Notes: generated from the sequence alone by a model not told the origin. A stretch of 64,000 nucleotides of DNA from Turnera subulata (GCA_028386065.3 JAKUCV010004296.1:43762-107761); one strand, 5' to 3'. Counted from the first letter of the stretch, positions 1 to 11,639 are shown. Made by a program: numbers and translations.

Positions 1-1790
1 TTGATTAATGGGTGATTAGTCTTAATCACTGATTAGAGTGCGCTAAGTGCTTAGGGAAAACTAATTGAGGATTAAGTAAAACCTGAGTTTGTGGTGAGCT
101 GGCTGAGTATGTTCACTGGGAAGACAAGCTCTAGTGGAAAGCAACCAGGAAGTGGAGAGTTGCATGTGCAAGGTGTCAGCATCTAGTGGAAAGTAGGCAG
201 GAGGTAGAGAGCTGCCTGGGCAGGTGGCAGATCCTGATGAAAAAGGCAACAAGTGGCTGCCTAGTCACCTGTTAGTCTTAACCATACTTGCCTAAGCAAG
301 CACTCCAACCCTCAATTCTGCCAAAAACGTTAGAGGCACAGGGAGAGGAGATACTCAGCCATCCTCCAGGTTTTCTCAAACAGCTAGCACACAAAGGAAG
401 GGGGTAAGTGATTTGAGTTGGAATTCTTAAGGGTTTTTGCATTGTTTGGCTTGCTTGGTGTGCTGTTGGCTTGGACAGTGCACCAATTCAATTTTGTGAG
501 GAGTATGTGGTTTTATTGTTGGATGTTGGCTTGAGGATGGACAGTATGTAGGTTGGAGGCATTGGCTGGTGGAATTGAAGCACAATTGACCTACAGGAGG
601 CCAATTGGTGCGCCTGGTGCACAAAATTGCTTCTGCTGGTGGTCAATTGGTCCTTCTAGTGCTTAATTGGCCTGGACTGGAGAACCTGATGGCTTGTAGG
701 TCTAACAAGTGCTTGAGTAATTATGCTACTACACATGGTTAGGGCAGATGGCTGGATTTGGCGTGCCAATATATGCATTGGTGCCAACCGATTGGCTTAA
801 CTAGGCTAATGAGTGTGTAGGCTAACCTGCTAGAGCTTCTATTTCATGTATATGTTGATGTGCTATATATTGATGTATGCTTATGTGTGGCAGGTGTTAA
901 AACCCAAGGAGCACCAAGAGAAGGTGAAGGGCCTAGTGAGGCCTAATTCTGTGTAAGTTGGGTTGTCATGCTTGTAATGGTTGATGATGCTGCTTGTTGG
1001 TTAATAACCCAATTTGCTTGTTGATGGCACCTTTGGTGCAATATTGATGACGAGATGATGATTGGCTTATTGACGAGTCCGATATTCGCACTGTGCATTT
1101 CATGCATTACATTTGCATCATAACACCTGTATAAGATGATATTGATGATGAACCTTGCACTGCGTCTAGGCTGCTTGGTCTACGAGATGATGGTGGTGTT
1201 GTGCTTGGCATAGTGTGTGGTTTTGGTAGCCAATCTATTGTGCCTCGTATGTGGTTTTGTCTGCTAAGAAGTAACACCATTGACAAGGTTACAAGACCCC
1301 CTAGGTAGGCCTAGTACAACCCCACGATAGCTTACCCGTGGGCTGTTCATGGTGGATTGATGAGAAACTGTTGGATGTTGTTGCTACTAGTGTGTATTAT
1401 TGTTGTTGCTAGTTTGATCACCTGCTTATTGAGTCTGTGGACTCACCCCCCTTCTTTCCACTCCCTTTCAGGGCAAGGAGTTGATCAGTTTGGTGTGAGA
1501 AGGCTCGAGAGACTCGTTTGTTAGACGATGGGTACTTAGCCAAACCTGGTTCTAGCTAGACTATGTGTATATAAGAATAACTACCGCAAGAACACAAGTA
1601 GTGCCCCAACTATGTAGTATGAAACCTATGTAATATAAGCTGGATGTTTGAGTATGGTTTTATAATTCGGCTTTTGATGTTTCTGTTGATTATAGCTGCG
1701 CAATAATCGTTTTGCCCATTGGGCTAGCTTCTGCTCATTGTTGATGTAGGCCTTTGGGTGCCCTGTGTCATGCTATGTGATGCGCAAGGC
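1..1790 (+). repeat. decayed distal half of a Tekay/Del-like LTR (plus orientation)
   Basis: No credible gene. Around 1290-1500 the order of landmarks (a 'cctagtacaaccc...agcttacccgtggg' block, then a 'gtctgtggactcacccccc' block) parallels the distal LTR of the element at 53 kb, where equivalent blocks occur at about 55350 and 55500. The 'gcccattgggc' stretch near 1715 also has counterparts there. I infer an old, diverged LTR of the same broad type. No LTR end, target duplication or coding remnant is visible. Confidence 0.4.
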
Positions 1791-4640
1791 ACCAATTATT
1801 CATAATTAACAGTTCATCATTAATCACAATATCCACACGACCAATAACACAGTCCAACAACAGCAACAACAATAACCATAGTAGTCAAATAACCAACAAT
1901 GACCATCTCAGCAGTTCGATCAAACAACAAAGCACACACTGTATTACAGGCACATATCAAGGGTTATCCATCCTCACCTTAGCCGGTTATTAATTATGGA
2001 ATTCCTCAAAAGGTTCCGAATCCAGATCCTCGTGGAACTGCTCATTATTAGCTCCTATATTGAACAAATGATATGCACACATAAGATGTACAGTAATGAC
2101 ATGTAGATGATAGTCTAATACTGTAAACCGTAAAACACTACGCCAATGCAGTTACAACCTTGGGTTATATTCCCTTATCATCATCATTCACCATTTTATT
2201 CCCAGTACCAAAATAAAATACCATTTTTATATCCGGTTATTATTCCGATATTATACTTTGATAATACCCCTTCCAAAAATATTTTTAATAAAAATAATTA
2301 TTATCATATCATGTATTGTTTTCCAAAAATTATTTCCACAAAATAATTATACCACATATATTCTCTTCTATCACAAAATAATTTTCCCAAAAGTAATGAT
2401 CACGTATATATATATATATATCCAAAAATACAGTGTCTTACAAAATAATTATTTACTTGATAACCAAATGATAGTTAACAAATACAAAAATAATACCAGT
2501 AGTGAAGCCGATAAATAATGAACACTGGTAGAATAATATAACCAATAATAATAATAATAATAATTTAATCTATAAATAAATATTAAATTAACCACATTAC
2601 CGTATATGGACTTGTCGGCTACTGTTAATAAATATTAAATAACCCAAAATATTATTTTTCTAGTAAACTAGAAATTATAAGAATAATAATAATTACTATT
2701 ACCCAAGTATAAATTTAAATTATAATAACCAAAATATCTTAGAGAAAATAATTTCATTCATAAAATATTATTTCCAGAAAATAATAACTATATGTATAGC
2801 TCTGAGTATGGAATTGTTGATGTTGGTATATCCGATAAGTAAAACTGACATGGTATATATAAATCGTAAAACTGATTGAAGGAAGTATTATAATCAGATT
2901 GTACAATTCATAAAGTATTTCATATCGCAACTTAGTTAATACCATTAGCAAAAGAAATATTTTATCAGAGAATTAATTAATTAATAGTAATAACATACCC
3001 ACTATTTATTTTAACTTAATTGATAATTAAAATATCACATATCACGATCACTTTTGTAAAAACTCAGGTGTCCAAAGTATTATTCAAAACCAAGCCATAA
3101 AATGTTAATTCTTGTATAATCCGAGTGAAACCATAGACAATTATTAATCAAATAAGTAGGTTGAATTAATTCTTTCATTAACTCATATAATAGCAGTTAA
3201 TTATATCCGTTTATATCAAGCCATTAAAAGAACTATTAATACCGTCCCGAGAACATGGATCTTGGCACGTTCGGCCCGTCTTTCGAGTCCGTTAGTGCAC
3301 CAGGCCCAAACCCGAGCCCACTAGATTAATCGAACTCAAGGGAATTACCACGTTGTTTATAAGCCATCAAGGTTCTGCCTACCTGTAAAATTGTCTTCAA
3401 GGGAACGATCATCAACCCAACTATTCCACCACAACTGTGAAATACTCAACCAACAATCCTCAAGTCATGAACACCCACTGCTACTGTTCGTCACCGAACC
3501 CATCGTCTAATCCACCGTGTTGAACCATAGCTGAACCAAATACTAACACCAACCCCATGCTCACAGCATCAAACCGTCGGCCAGAGCACCACCGTATCTG
3601 CCACCCAAAGCACCCTAACCCCAAACCATAGCAACCACAGCAAGGTCACCCCAACCACCACACCTGAATCCGTCGAAACCCAAGCATAGAGGAACAACAC
3701 CACAACAAACTACCATCCGCCCATCCACAATCATCACCTCCTCTCTCCGGCCATCACCCAAAAACCATCTTCAACACACACCAATTTGCCGAAAATTACC
3801 ACCAACGCCATCTAATCAATCAACACAGACCCACCGAATCAAGCAATCAACAACCAAACCCACACCCATTCAATCAACACCAACCCACAGCCCAAACACA
3901 AAACCAAGACCCGATAGCAGCAACCTCCGACAATCAAAGGAGACAGCAAAGAAAAGGAAGGAGAGGGGCGGCCAAAGACTCACCCAAGCTCGGCTTTGCC
4001 GGCGGCGGTTCGAGGAAAGAACAGGGTCCACTGGTTCCTCCTCTAGATGGGAAACGGCAGCGATAAGGAAGGGGCGAAGACCGTGAGGTAAAGGTGAAAG
4101 GGAGAGGATGTGAGGGTGCGGAGAAGAGGAAGGAGGCAGAGGAGAAGATGGTGGTAATTTCGTGGGAGGATTGGGGAGTGAAGAAGAGTACCATAGAGAG
4201 GGGAGAGAAGAAGTGGAGGAAGATGGCTTCGGCTGTTTACAGAGAAGAAGAACATAGGAAAATTGAGGGAATTTGCAAGGAGGAAATTACAGGGAATGAT
4301 TGAAGGAAAAGAATGAGGTAAATAATGGAGAGACAGAAGTGATGGATGGAGTGTGGATGTGAGCTGGTGATGCTCGTGATAGACAAAATAATGGAGAAAG
4401 GAATGAAGTAGACAAAGTAACAAAAGAAAGAAAAGAAAGGAGGTTTTGAAAAACTAAACGTCGGTGTCGGGTGAGTGGGGCAGAAGAAGACAAAAAAAAA
4501 GAGAAAGAAATGTAAATTGTAATAAACAACGGCTGAAGAATAAAAACTGCCGACACTTAAAACCTTGTCGTATTGTTCAAAACATTACCAAATCTTTTTT
4601 TAAGGTAAACAATTTTTTTCCTCTTTATTTCAAAACCAAA
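1791..4640 (-). repeat. decayed Tekay/Del-like LTR (minus orientation)
   Basis: Landmarks match the LTRs of element B (16129-18832) in the same order: the 'ttatccatcctcaccttagccg' block at about 1964, 'tgcacacataag' at about 2071, the 'ttatcatcatcattcacca' block at about 2175, AT-rich sequence to 3230, a 'cccgagcccactag' block near 3313, and a G+C- and purine-rich part at 3960-4560. Open frames here are low-complexity. Part of this LTR (about 2450-3353) recurs in reverse complement inside element A at 43615-44475. Confidence 0.55.
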
Positions 4641-6482
4641 TATTAATTTCAATAATTTCTAATAAATCAAACACAATATCACAGTAAATCTCCAACACAC
4701 TCTGGAATTTATAACAAGTATAGAAGAAGGAATTTCTTAAAGAATATATTTAATAAATCATTAAATCGAATAAATAAATACTTAGCCAAAAATTATCTGA
4801 ATTTTACTCAAAGGTAATAAAAATGAATCGAGTGTTAACAAGATAAATTAAAAAGTAGTGCTTCCCTTTTACACTGGAACAAGTGAGCCGCATTAAAATG
4901 TGAAATACTTCTAACTTGAGCAAAGGATGACAGGAACCGATGCCACAGACTTCCATATAGATCTTCAAAGCTAGCTATCTGTAGTTGCATCTCTTTCACG
5001 TTCACTATCTTTTGCCCCTAATTAAGAGTTTTCTTGCAGGTACTAGACTTACCAAAGCAATAACTTGGACTTTAAATCGTGGTACAACAACTTATTCAAA
5101 TAGCAAATAACGGAGGTTGACTGCCACAAAATCAACTACAGTTACACTACAATAAAGCTAAGCTATTGTTTTTCCAGAAGGCTCCTAGCTAGTATACTCC
5201 ACCTCACTTGGTAGAGTTCTCAAAAGAGTGATGTTCATGATATTGTCAAAGCCAAAGAATGAGAATGCACAACTTTTTTGTGCAGTTCCAATTGTGCCTT
5301 TGAAGGCTGGTAATTCGTTGGGAAATCAAAGTGAAGTTGTTGCATGGGATCAGAGTAAAGCAAAGTTCATAAATCGTGTCTGCAGATTGAATTGGTATAT
5401 GTTTTCATGCCATATGTAATTGGAAATTAAGGATACATTTTTTTCTTTATTGGTTTTCATTTTAACATCCCTGTGGATAATGATGCGATTAATTTTTGTT
5501 AATTTAATGAAATCTTAGTTTCTATTAATAGACAAATTTTGTCCTTTATATCTAAAAGCACAATATTTGACTGATTTGAAAAGTATTAGGAAGAAATTTT
5601 TCTAAACAAAATTTTTCCATCCAAATATTTTATTAGAAACAACATTTGTCCTCTTATGTGGTGACAAGCTAAGGTGGCTAACTTCAAATTAGTCTCCATA
5701 AAGGTGTCAAGGCTTGAGGACAAGGAGACGAATTTGTCTATAGTAAAATTTGTTCCTAAAGGTCTAAAACGAGAAATTTTATGCCAAATGTGACAAAAAA
5801 AAGTTGTCACATTTGCTTGGCACATAGAGAAGTTCATGTAGTTGGATGTTCAGATTAGCACTCTTACCAGATTGTTCCTTACATGGCCACTCAGTTTCGC
5901 TTCAAGAAGCAACTGAGCTCTGAATTTGGAGAATGCACAGATTTCACCGTAGGCTAGCTATTAGCCTCTACTTCACTTGCCTCTATAATTATTAGGGTGG
6001 TTGCATTTTATTCCTTTTTTTTTTTTGTATCCGCTGCTAGCTCAAAACTATGTAACTATTATTTTATCAGAATCTCTTTTCACTAATTAGCAAAGGCTTT
6101 TCATTAATATTGAATGAATTTTTTGGAGATTTAATTTCCATTCCAAAATATTTCATAAACATTTTTAAAATGTATTTTCTTTTCCATTTCTTATATCATG
6201 ATTTACGTCTTAGTAATTGGGTTTCCTCGTTCTTGACCTTGTCCGGTGTATGCGTTCATGCCATCTTGGCTCCTTATCTCCCTGCTTGCTTGAATAAATA
6301 TCTCCCTGCTTGCTTGAATAAATCTTCCGGGAAGAGTTAAATTGAGTTAATTCAGTATGAGCTAGGAATCTCATATACCCGTAACATATATATTCAAAGC
6401 TTTATTAAACCAAAATACCAAATCAGCAAGCAGTACGCATGAAAAGTCATCAGCACACATAAAAATTCTCTGAGAAAACATT
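4641..6482. other. AT-rich DNA without a recognisable gene
   Basis: I see no complete gene or clear mobile element. About 5860-5925 resembles, at nucleotide level, the end of the F-box-associated fragment at 29440-29520 (shared 'cagattgttccttac' followed by a similar 'ggccac' stretch), so a small F-box relic may lie here. A short direct repeat ('ctccctgcttgcttgaataaat') occurs twice at 6279-6322. Confidence 0.35.
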
Positions 6483-6564
6483 AGCTATGTTGTGAATAAT
6501 GGTATTACTATTGTGGATAATTGGAAGGAAAGGCAAGAGGAAGAAGAGAAGAAAAAATTAGCTA
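6483..6564. repeat. 77-bp tandem duplication of target site plus LTR start
   Basis: Target-site sequence AGCTA (6483-6487) followed by the first 72 bases of the Copia LTR is repeated with a 77-bp period: AGCTA recurs at 6560-6564, directly before the full LTR that starts at 6565. This is a local tandem duplication at the left end of element C. Confidence 0.8.
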
Positions 6565-6755
6565 TGTTGTGAATAATGGTATTACTATTGTGGATAATTG
6601 GAAGGAAAGGCAAGAGGAAGAAGAGAAGAAAAAATTGCAGAGCAGCAAATTTTGCTCATTCATTTTATTCGTTTTTCCCCTTTGCAATATATAGGAGGAT
6701 ACAAGCAATGTTAGGTGAGTACACGTAAATGACATTCACGTGTTTATTTACAACA
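6565..6755 (-). repeat. 3' LTR of element C
   Basis: 191 bp, begins TGTTGTG and ends ACAACA. Adjacent inside is the polypurine tract (minus strand CTCAAGGGGGAG), which sits in an inverted repeat with the LTR edge (TGACATTCA on one side, TTGAGTGTCA on the other). Confidence 0.85.
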
Positions 6756-6879
6756 CTCCCCCTTGAGTGTCATTGTGTATTGAGTAGAATACGCTTAAAG
6801 AGAACTGCCTCATTAAAAACCTTACCAAGAAAAACCCAATGGGATAAAAACTTGGTGAAGGAAAAAAGAGTGCAGTGCG

Positions 6880-7560
6880 TATTCTGCTCCCCCTCATTTT
6901 GACCTCTCTGGATTTCTTGATGTTGTTGCATGCCAATCGTCCTCTTGTCAACTTTTGTTGATGTGTGCCTTGTCTGATCACTTTTGATACATCATTACTT
7001 TACTGGACAGTGTATGCGGCATCATCTACATAGTTCGTTGTTGGAGCATCTGCCTTGCTACCATCTTGAGCATGTACATCTTCGAATGTAGTCGGGCACG
7101 GTCTCGACTAGCTCCGTGTATAATGATAATTTCAGCATTATTGGTAGTGTTTTGTGCTTCACATGATACTTGTGGTATCTGCAAGACAAACTATATTTTC
7201 TTTGGGTTGTAGTGTCATATCTTATTGTGTCCCAAAGATAAAAGCATAGCCATATCTCGCCAATAGGCTTATGGCAGAAGCTACGAGCTTCGTGTTACAA
7301 GCACTTTAATATGGTACTCCGGGACCAATAAGTGCAAATTCAGTTTAAACCATATAAAATCGATTCAGCTTGGTATTATATATTCCCGGGAATTAGTTGC
7401 TTCAGGCAACTTGAATCCTTCAAGGATTCTTATGCATAAATCATAACTTGTGGATCCATAGAAAATAGGTTGTAACCGCATCCATTGGATGCACTTCTAA
7501 TATATTGCCAGACTTATCGTATAATTGCATCCACCACAGGGGAGTATATCTCCTCATAAT
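6880..7560 (-). pseudogene. Copia reverse transcriptase / RNase H relic
   Basis: Read on the minus strand with frameshifts and stops, 7400-7510 gives LHPMDAVTTY and then, after a one-base shift, a stretch like PEGFKLPEA. Both are hallmarks of plant Copia reverse transcriptase. Further on, near 7240-7330, are VPY and SLLARYGY fragments, and near 7010-7050 an NYVDDAAYTVQ-like piece corresponding to the RNase H region (usually YEDNAAC in this family). Many in-frame stops show the enzyme is dead. The order agrees with pol of a minus-strand Copia element. Family-level assignment only. Confidence 0.65.
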
Positions 7561-7971
7561 TAGTACCGGGTCGTTGGGTAAAAATTTTGCTACAAACCGT
7601 GCTTTATATCTCACTTTATTTAATTTTCCTCATTTCTTTTCCGCACAAAATACTCATTTGTAATCGACCGGTTTTACACCATCAGGTGTTGGGACCATCG
7701 GCCCAAAGTTTCTCGCTTCACATGCGAGTCCAACACAGCCTTTAATCATGTTTCTCTATTTTGGCCAATCATACTTCGCCTACATTCGCCAGTGTATGTT
7801 CATGATCCTCATTTTATTTAGCGCTATATTATAAATAAAACAAGTATTCCGCGACGGTTATTTTCACATTGGTTCCATATTATTTCTGACACTGTGATTG
7901 AGATCTCATCATGCTCATTTATTTTAGGTACCTGAGTTACTTCTGGAACTTTATCAATTTATGTCAGAAAA

Positions 7972-9576
7972 CCTCTTCTGGAGGATTTTCCTCTGCATGA
8001 GGGCTTTTAATTCAAACCTCTACTGGAGGCCTTATTTCCTTACTAGGGCCATCTTATCACTTTGCTCCTTTATTCTCTATCGAGAATTTCTTTTCTTTTG
8101 GAACCGAGTATAATCTATAGATTCATTTGCATACTTACATTGTTCTTCAGGAACATTAATCTAAACAGGAGCATTTGCTGTTGGTATATGGTCACACTTA
8201 ATTTAAATGTGTCTGGCAATTGCATATCAATTTTCCTACAAATGAATCATCTTTTGAACTTCAGGTTCATACTAATTTATTCGAGGATCAAAAACTAAAT
8301 ATTGATAAATCATTTCAATAATCTCTTGATCCAGCTGCTTATTACCTCCCCCTGATGTTAGGTAAAACATGAAATTAATAAGCAAATCTTACAATAAATG
8401 AATCTCCAATCTCCTATCATAGGTTTCGATTACTCTTGTAACTTATGGAGATTCATACCCAACGTAGATTCTCAATCTTCTTTAAGAGACCATTTCACAA
8501 CCCTGTGGTGGAGCATAATATACTAAATAACCGATGGTCCGAAGATGGGAGATACTAAGTATGTGACCATTAATCAATTAAATGGGGGGACCTTATAACA
8601 TCATGTTGGCTTGATGCACTCAAGTGTTGCTGCATATAAAATACCATTTTCTCAAACAGTAATATTTCATCAATAGTCATGTAATCAATTGTCAATGTTC
8701 CCCCAGATCTATTTGGGTTTATTTCCAATGATATACATTATCCACTGAAGAAATATACCAGCATTATCTAGACATATAGTCTAGTAACATAAGTAGGGAC
8801 ATATACCTGCAAGTGGCTTAGTTATTAAATTAGTGCGCACAATGCCAACTTGCGTTACACAATAGACCATCTAGTCGATGCATCGTAAAAATTACCTAGA
8901 TGGTTAACACCGCGGATTTATCAGTCCGCGTTTATGTCCCTGAACTATTCTCAAACTTGTTGGTGATACTAGGCCATTCTCATCTTAGGAAGGCCGTATA
9001 ATAACTTTCGCAGCAAACAAACTCATAGAAATTCATTGATTGTAAAACTTCTAGTTTTTCAATGAATGATCCAATAAATTTTGAGCATCATTATTGACCC
9101 GGGATGGCCCAACCGGTCATGCCAAACAATAAGTCCATGTACCAACTTCAAGAACTTCAAGTTGGTGCCAGCTTCATGCTGGATAACTTAGAAAAATTAT
9201 TTACCAGCTTCTGGCTGGTGCATACTAGCTATAAATTACATATCTATCAGCCAACTTCTAGTTGGTCTCAGCTTCAGGCTATATAAATTTGTGTATTTAA
9301 ACACTTAAAATTTCTAGCTTCAGGCTAGAGCATTTCAGCTTCTGGCTTGATATGTTAAGTTTCGATTACTCAACTGCTACCTTCAGGCAAGCTATATATG
9401 TGCCAATTTTAGGCTTATTTCTGCCACTCATGTCAAAAAGATCAGAATTATTGGACAATAATTAAAGTAGTGGCAAACTTTTCCAAAAACAAAACCTCGA
9501 AGATTGAAAAGCTTTGGAGTTTACTGACAAATAATGCAAAGTTTTAATTACCGAAAAATCTTCTGGATCTTTTCGG
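7972..9576. repeat. dispersed array of short hairpins with a TTCNN loop
   Basis: Short perfect stems close on a recurring five-base loop, mostly TTC followed by two bases and flanked by a C-G pair. Examples: CCTC-TTCTG-GAGG (7972-7984), TGTTC-TTCAG-GAACA (8141-8155), TGAAC-TTCAG-GTTCA (8255-8269), AAAAC-TTCTA-GTTTT (9044-9058), CCAGC-TTCAT-GCTGG (9168-9182), ACCAGC-TTCTG-GCTGGT (9203-9219), CCAAC-TTCTA-GTTGG (9251-9265), TCTAGC-TTCAG-GCTAGA (9313-9329). A 10-bp stem with one bulge lies at 9551-9576 (loop TTCTG). Stems differ in sequence but remain complementary. Other palindromes with different loops occur at 7990-8029, 8072-8087 and 8768-8784. Confidence 0.75.
8866..8930. repeat. two larger stem-loops side by side
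   Basis: ACCATCTAG (8866-8874) pairs with CTAGATGGT (8896-8904). The loop itself contains the perfect palindrome CGATGCATCG. Immediately after lies CGCGGA (8911-8916) pairing with TCCGCG (8925-8930) over an 8-base loop. Both are inside element C. Confidence 0.7.
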
Positions 9577-9631
9577 AGACAGAAGAAGGGTCCACATTTG
9601 AAAAACTGACACCTAGCTGTCTAATCTCAGA

Positions 9632-9639
9632 CTATAAGA
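9632..9639 (+). promoter_or_regulatory. TATA-like box upstream of the cargo pseudogene
   Basis: CTATAAGA lies 62 bp before the ATG at 9701. It is followed by 'ggggaggcgg', resembling the region after the TATA box of the intact homologue at 56 kb (TATAAAAG then 'acggagcgg'). The promoter segment therefore seems to have been inherited together with the reading frame. Confidence 0.5.
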
Positions 9640-9700
9640 AGGGGAGGCGGATGAGATAGGAAGATGCAGAAAACTCAAAAAAATCAACAGGACAAGAAAA

Positions 9701-10384
9701 ATGCCTTCCCCAGCTACTATTTTCTTTGTTGAGGGTGCCTCTCTAGGAAGAACAAATAGGTTAGCTTATAGCATGGTGAATGAGCAGCAAGAGGAATTAC
9801 CGAATGATCTGGCGAGAATTCCTCGTTTAGTGTTTGTTGATGAACTATATTCATCTAGGTTCTTTGTAACTCCTATAGAAGAAACATTCTTTCTAGAGGA
9901 CCAAAACAATCTAAGGGCTTCCCTTTATGGCTCGGCTAATTCTATTATGTGTTTCATATCTAATAGACTGTAGGATTTTCAGCTAGAGCCTTCATGTCAA
10001 ATTTTAAATCAAAGCAGTTATTATCAGGTTTCCATGATGGCTCGAAGCGTCCCAAGGGTGACTGGGTTACCACCTACATGGCCTAAGGTACGACTTTTAC
10101 TGTGGAATTGCAGGGGTGTAGCAAGAAGGTCTCAAGACTTTGTGCGTACCTTAAGGGATCTGAAGAATTAGTACAAGCCTAACATGGTACTGATTACTGA
10201 GACTTTGTGGCAAGCAGGAGAGAATCATGGTGTGATTCCACTTCGTTTTCCTCCAACGAATCGGTTTGAGATACCTGGAGAAAACAACATGGGTGGTATG
10301 TGGTTCTCCTGAAACGACAGTGTTAGGGTCAACATTAATGGTGAGGCTCAAAGTTTCAGGGTTAATGTTGAACCCAACAGATAG
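9701..10384 (+). pseudogene. cargo gene copy 2: novel N-terminus fused to truncated LINE-type endonuclease (three stops)
   Basis: Colinear with the intact gene at 56184-56867: same 684-nt length, same start and same stop position. Three in-frame stops, at codons 91, 157 and 204, replace Gln, Gln and Trp of the intact copy; each can arise by one C-to-T or G-to-A change. No frameshift is needed. Across the first ~96 residues about three quarters of amino acids match, and most codon differences are silent. Residues ~135-139 read WNCRG and ~199-201 GMW, as in the EEP/APE endonuclease of plant LINEs. The gene is antisense to its Copia carrier. The function of the N-terminal ~120 residues is unknown. 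Confidence 0.8.
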
Positions 10385-10611
10385 ATTACTGTTTAAACAT
10401 ATGTATGAGAACCACTCTTCTTTGAATGTTCTCCAGTTATGTATCCGTTTATGCAATAATAAAATGCATGTTTGCTTTGAGCCTTTTCCATTTATTATCT
10501 CATTTACGCCCACAGGCACAAATAATTATACTGTTTTATTCGCTTCAGGGAATAGATCAGAGTCAATTCATCGGGATCCATAATAATTCATTTTATTACT
10601 AGGGGTGTTTG

Positions 10612-11128
10612 TACTCTTCAAGAGTATATGCTGTTCCAGAGCGTAAATATACGATCTTCTAGATCATATTAAAACATGCGTTCTTCAGAAACATATTCGG
10701 ATTTATGCTCTTCTGGAGCGTGTTAATCTTTTTCTCATTTCGAGATGTCATAATATGTTATATTGACATCCACACATATAATTCTCCCCCTGTGGATGTC
10801 AATTTTGCATTGTCTTCGAGACTAATGTTTGAGGCATTATTCTAGAAACAATTATAAAGTACTGAAAAGTAAATAAAATAAATTGTAATGCGTAAAAATT
10901 TAAACTGAATATAAAATAAATTGAATATAAAATAAATTGCTCCTTCAGGGTAAGCAAGTATAGTATCCGCCTTCTGGTGGTTATATAATTTCCATCTTCT
11001 AGTGGTAATAGCTTTCTTCAATTTTCCTCAAAGATCTGCGGGATCTTTTGGCAGTATGACATCCAGTCTTTGTTTTATTTTCTCCTTTATTGAGTCTTCT
11101 AGACTCTTTTATTTAGTCTTCCAGACTA
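10612..11128. repeat. second block of TTCNN-loop hairpins
   Basis: TACTC-TTCAA-GAGTA (10612-10626), GATC-TTCTA-GATC (10653-10665), GCTC-TTCTG-GAGC (10707-10719), AAAGATC-TGCGG-GATCTTT (11030-11048), GAGTC-TTCTA-GACTC (11092-11106) and TAGTC-TTCCA-GACTA (11114-11128). The last two show the same design with different, still complementary, stems. The block continues the array at 7972-9576 on the other side of the cargo gene. Confidence 0.75.
10764..10801 (-). promoter_or_regulatory. second polypurine-tract-like site inside an 11-bp inverted repeat
   Basis: TGACATCCACA (10764-10774) and TGTGGATGTCA (10791-10801) form a perfect 11-bp stem. At the right edge of the loop is 'ctccccc', minus strand GGGGGAG. 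The arrangement copies the genuine polypurine tract at 6730-6780. It may be the remnant of another LTR junction or an internal polypurine tract. Confidence 0.5.
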
Positions 11129-11444
11129 TTATCATTTAAATTCATTTTAGCGCCCATAACAAATTTCTTCCGAAAATTTTAAGGGCTGCGAAAAACAAGT
11201 TTTGTAATATTAACATAATTCCAAAAATTAAATAAATAAAAGACTGAAATAAAATAAACATGAGCCTTTTATAATTAGCCCAATTAAAATTAAATGACTG
11301 AAAAATAAAGGCAATGGGCCTTGTACTAGCCCAATCAGAACGTAAATTAAAGCAAGAAAATAAATATAATGGGCCTTTTAATAGCCCAATAAAAATAAGC
11401 ATAATAATAGATACTATATAATATATGCTTACTCGATAAAGGCG

Positions 11445-11545
11445 GCTTAGCCGACCATCAAATGAAACAAGGCAGCTTAGCCGACCATCAAAGAGATAAG
11501 GCGGCTTTGCCGGCCAATAAATGAAGCAAGGCGGCTTTGTCGACC
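11445..11545. repeat. four tandem copies of a ~33-bp unit with a GGC-TTA-GCC core
   Basis: Units such as 'aaggcggcttagccgacca' recur four times, with variants GGC-TTA-GCC and CGGC-TTT-GCCG. Each unit is a small hairpin. Confidence 0.7.
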
Positions 11546-11639
11546 AATATTAAATATTAAACAAATAAACAGATGCGGATTGAAAAGAGTTAGAAATGAT
11601 TACCTTATTTATGAAAATAATTTAACATGATCACATAAG

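Noticed and set aside
2146..2518. Two small frames rich in I, Y and N
   Set aside because: AT-rich LTR sequence with TA and TAA microsatellites.
7396..7429. Two perfect hairpins GTTGC-TTCAG-GCAAC and GAATCC-TTCAA-GGATTC
   Set aside because: They fit the TTCNN pattern but fall on the Copia RT motif PEGFKLPEA, so coding constraint may explain them; not counted in the hairpin finding.
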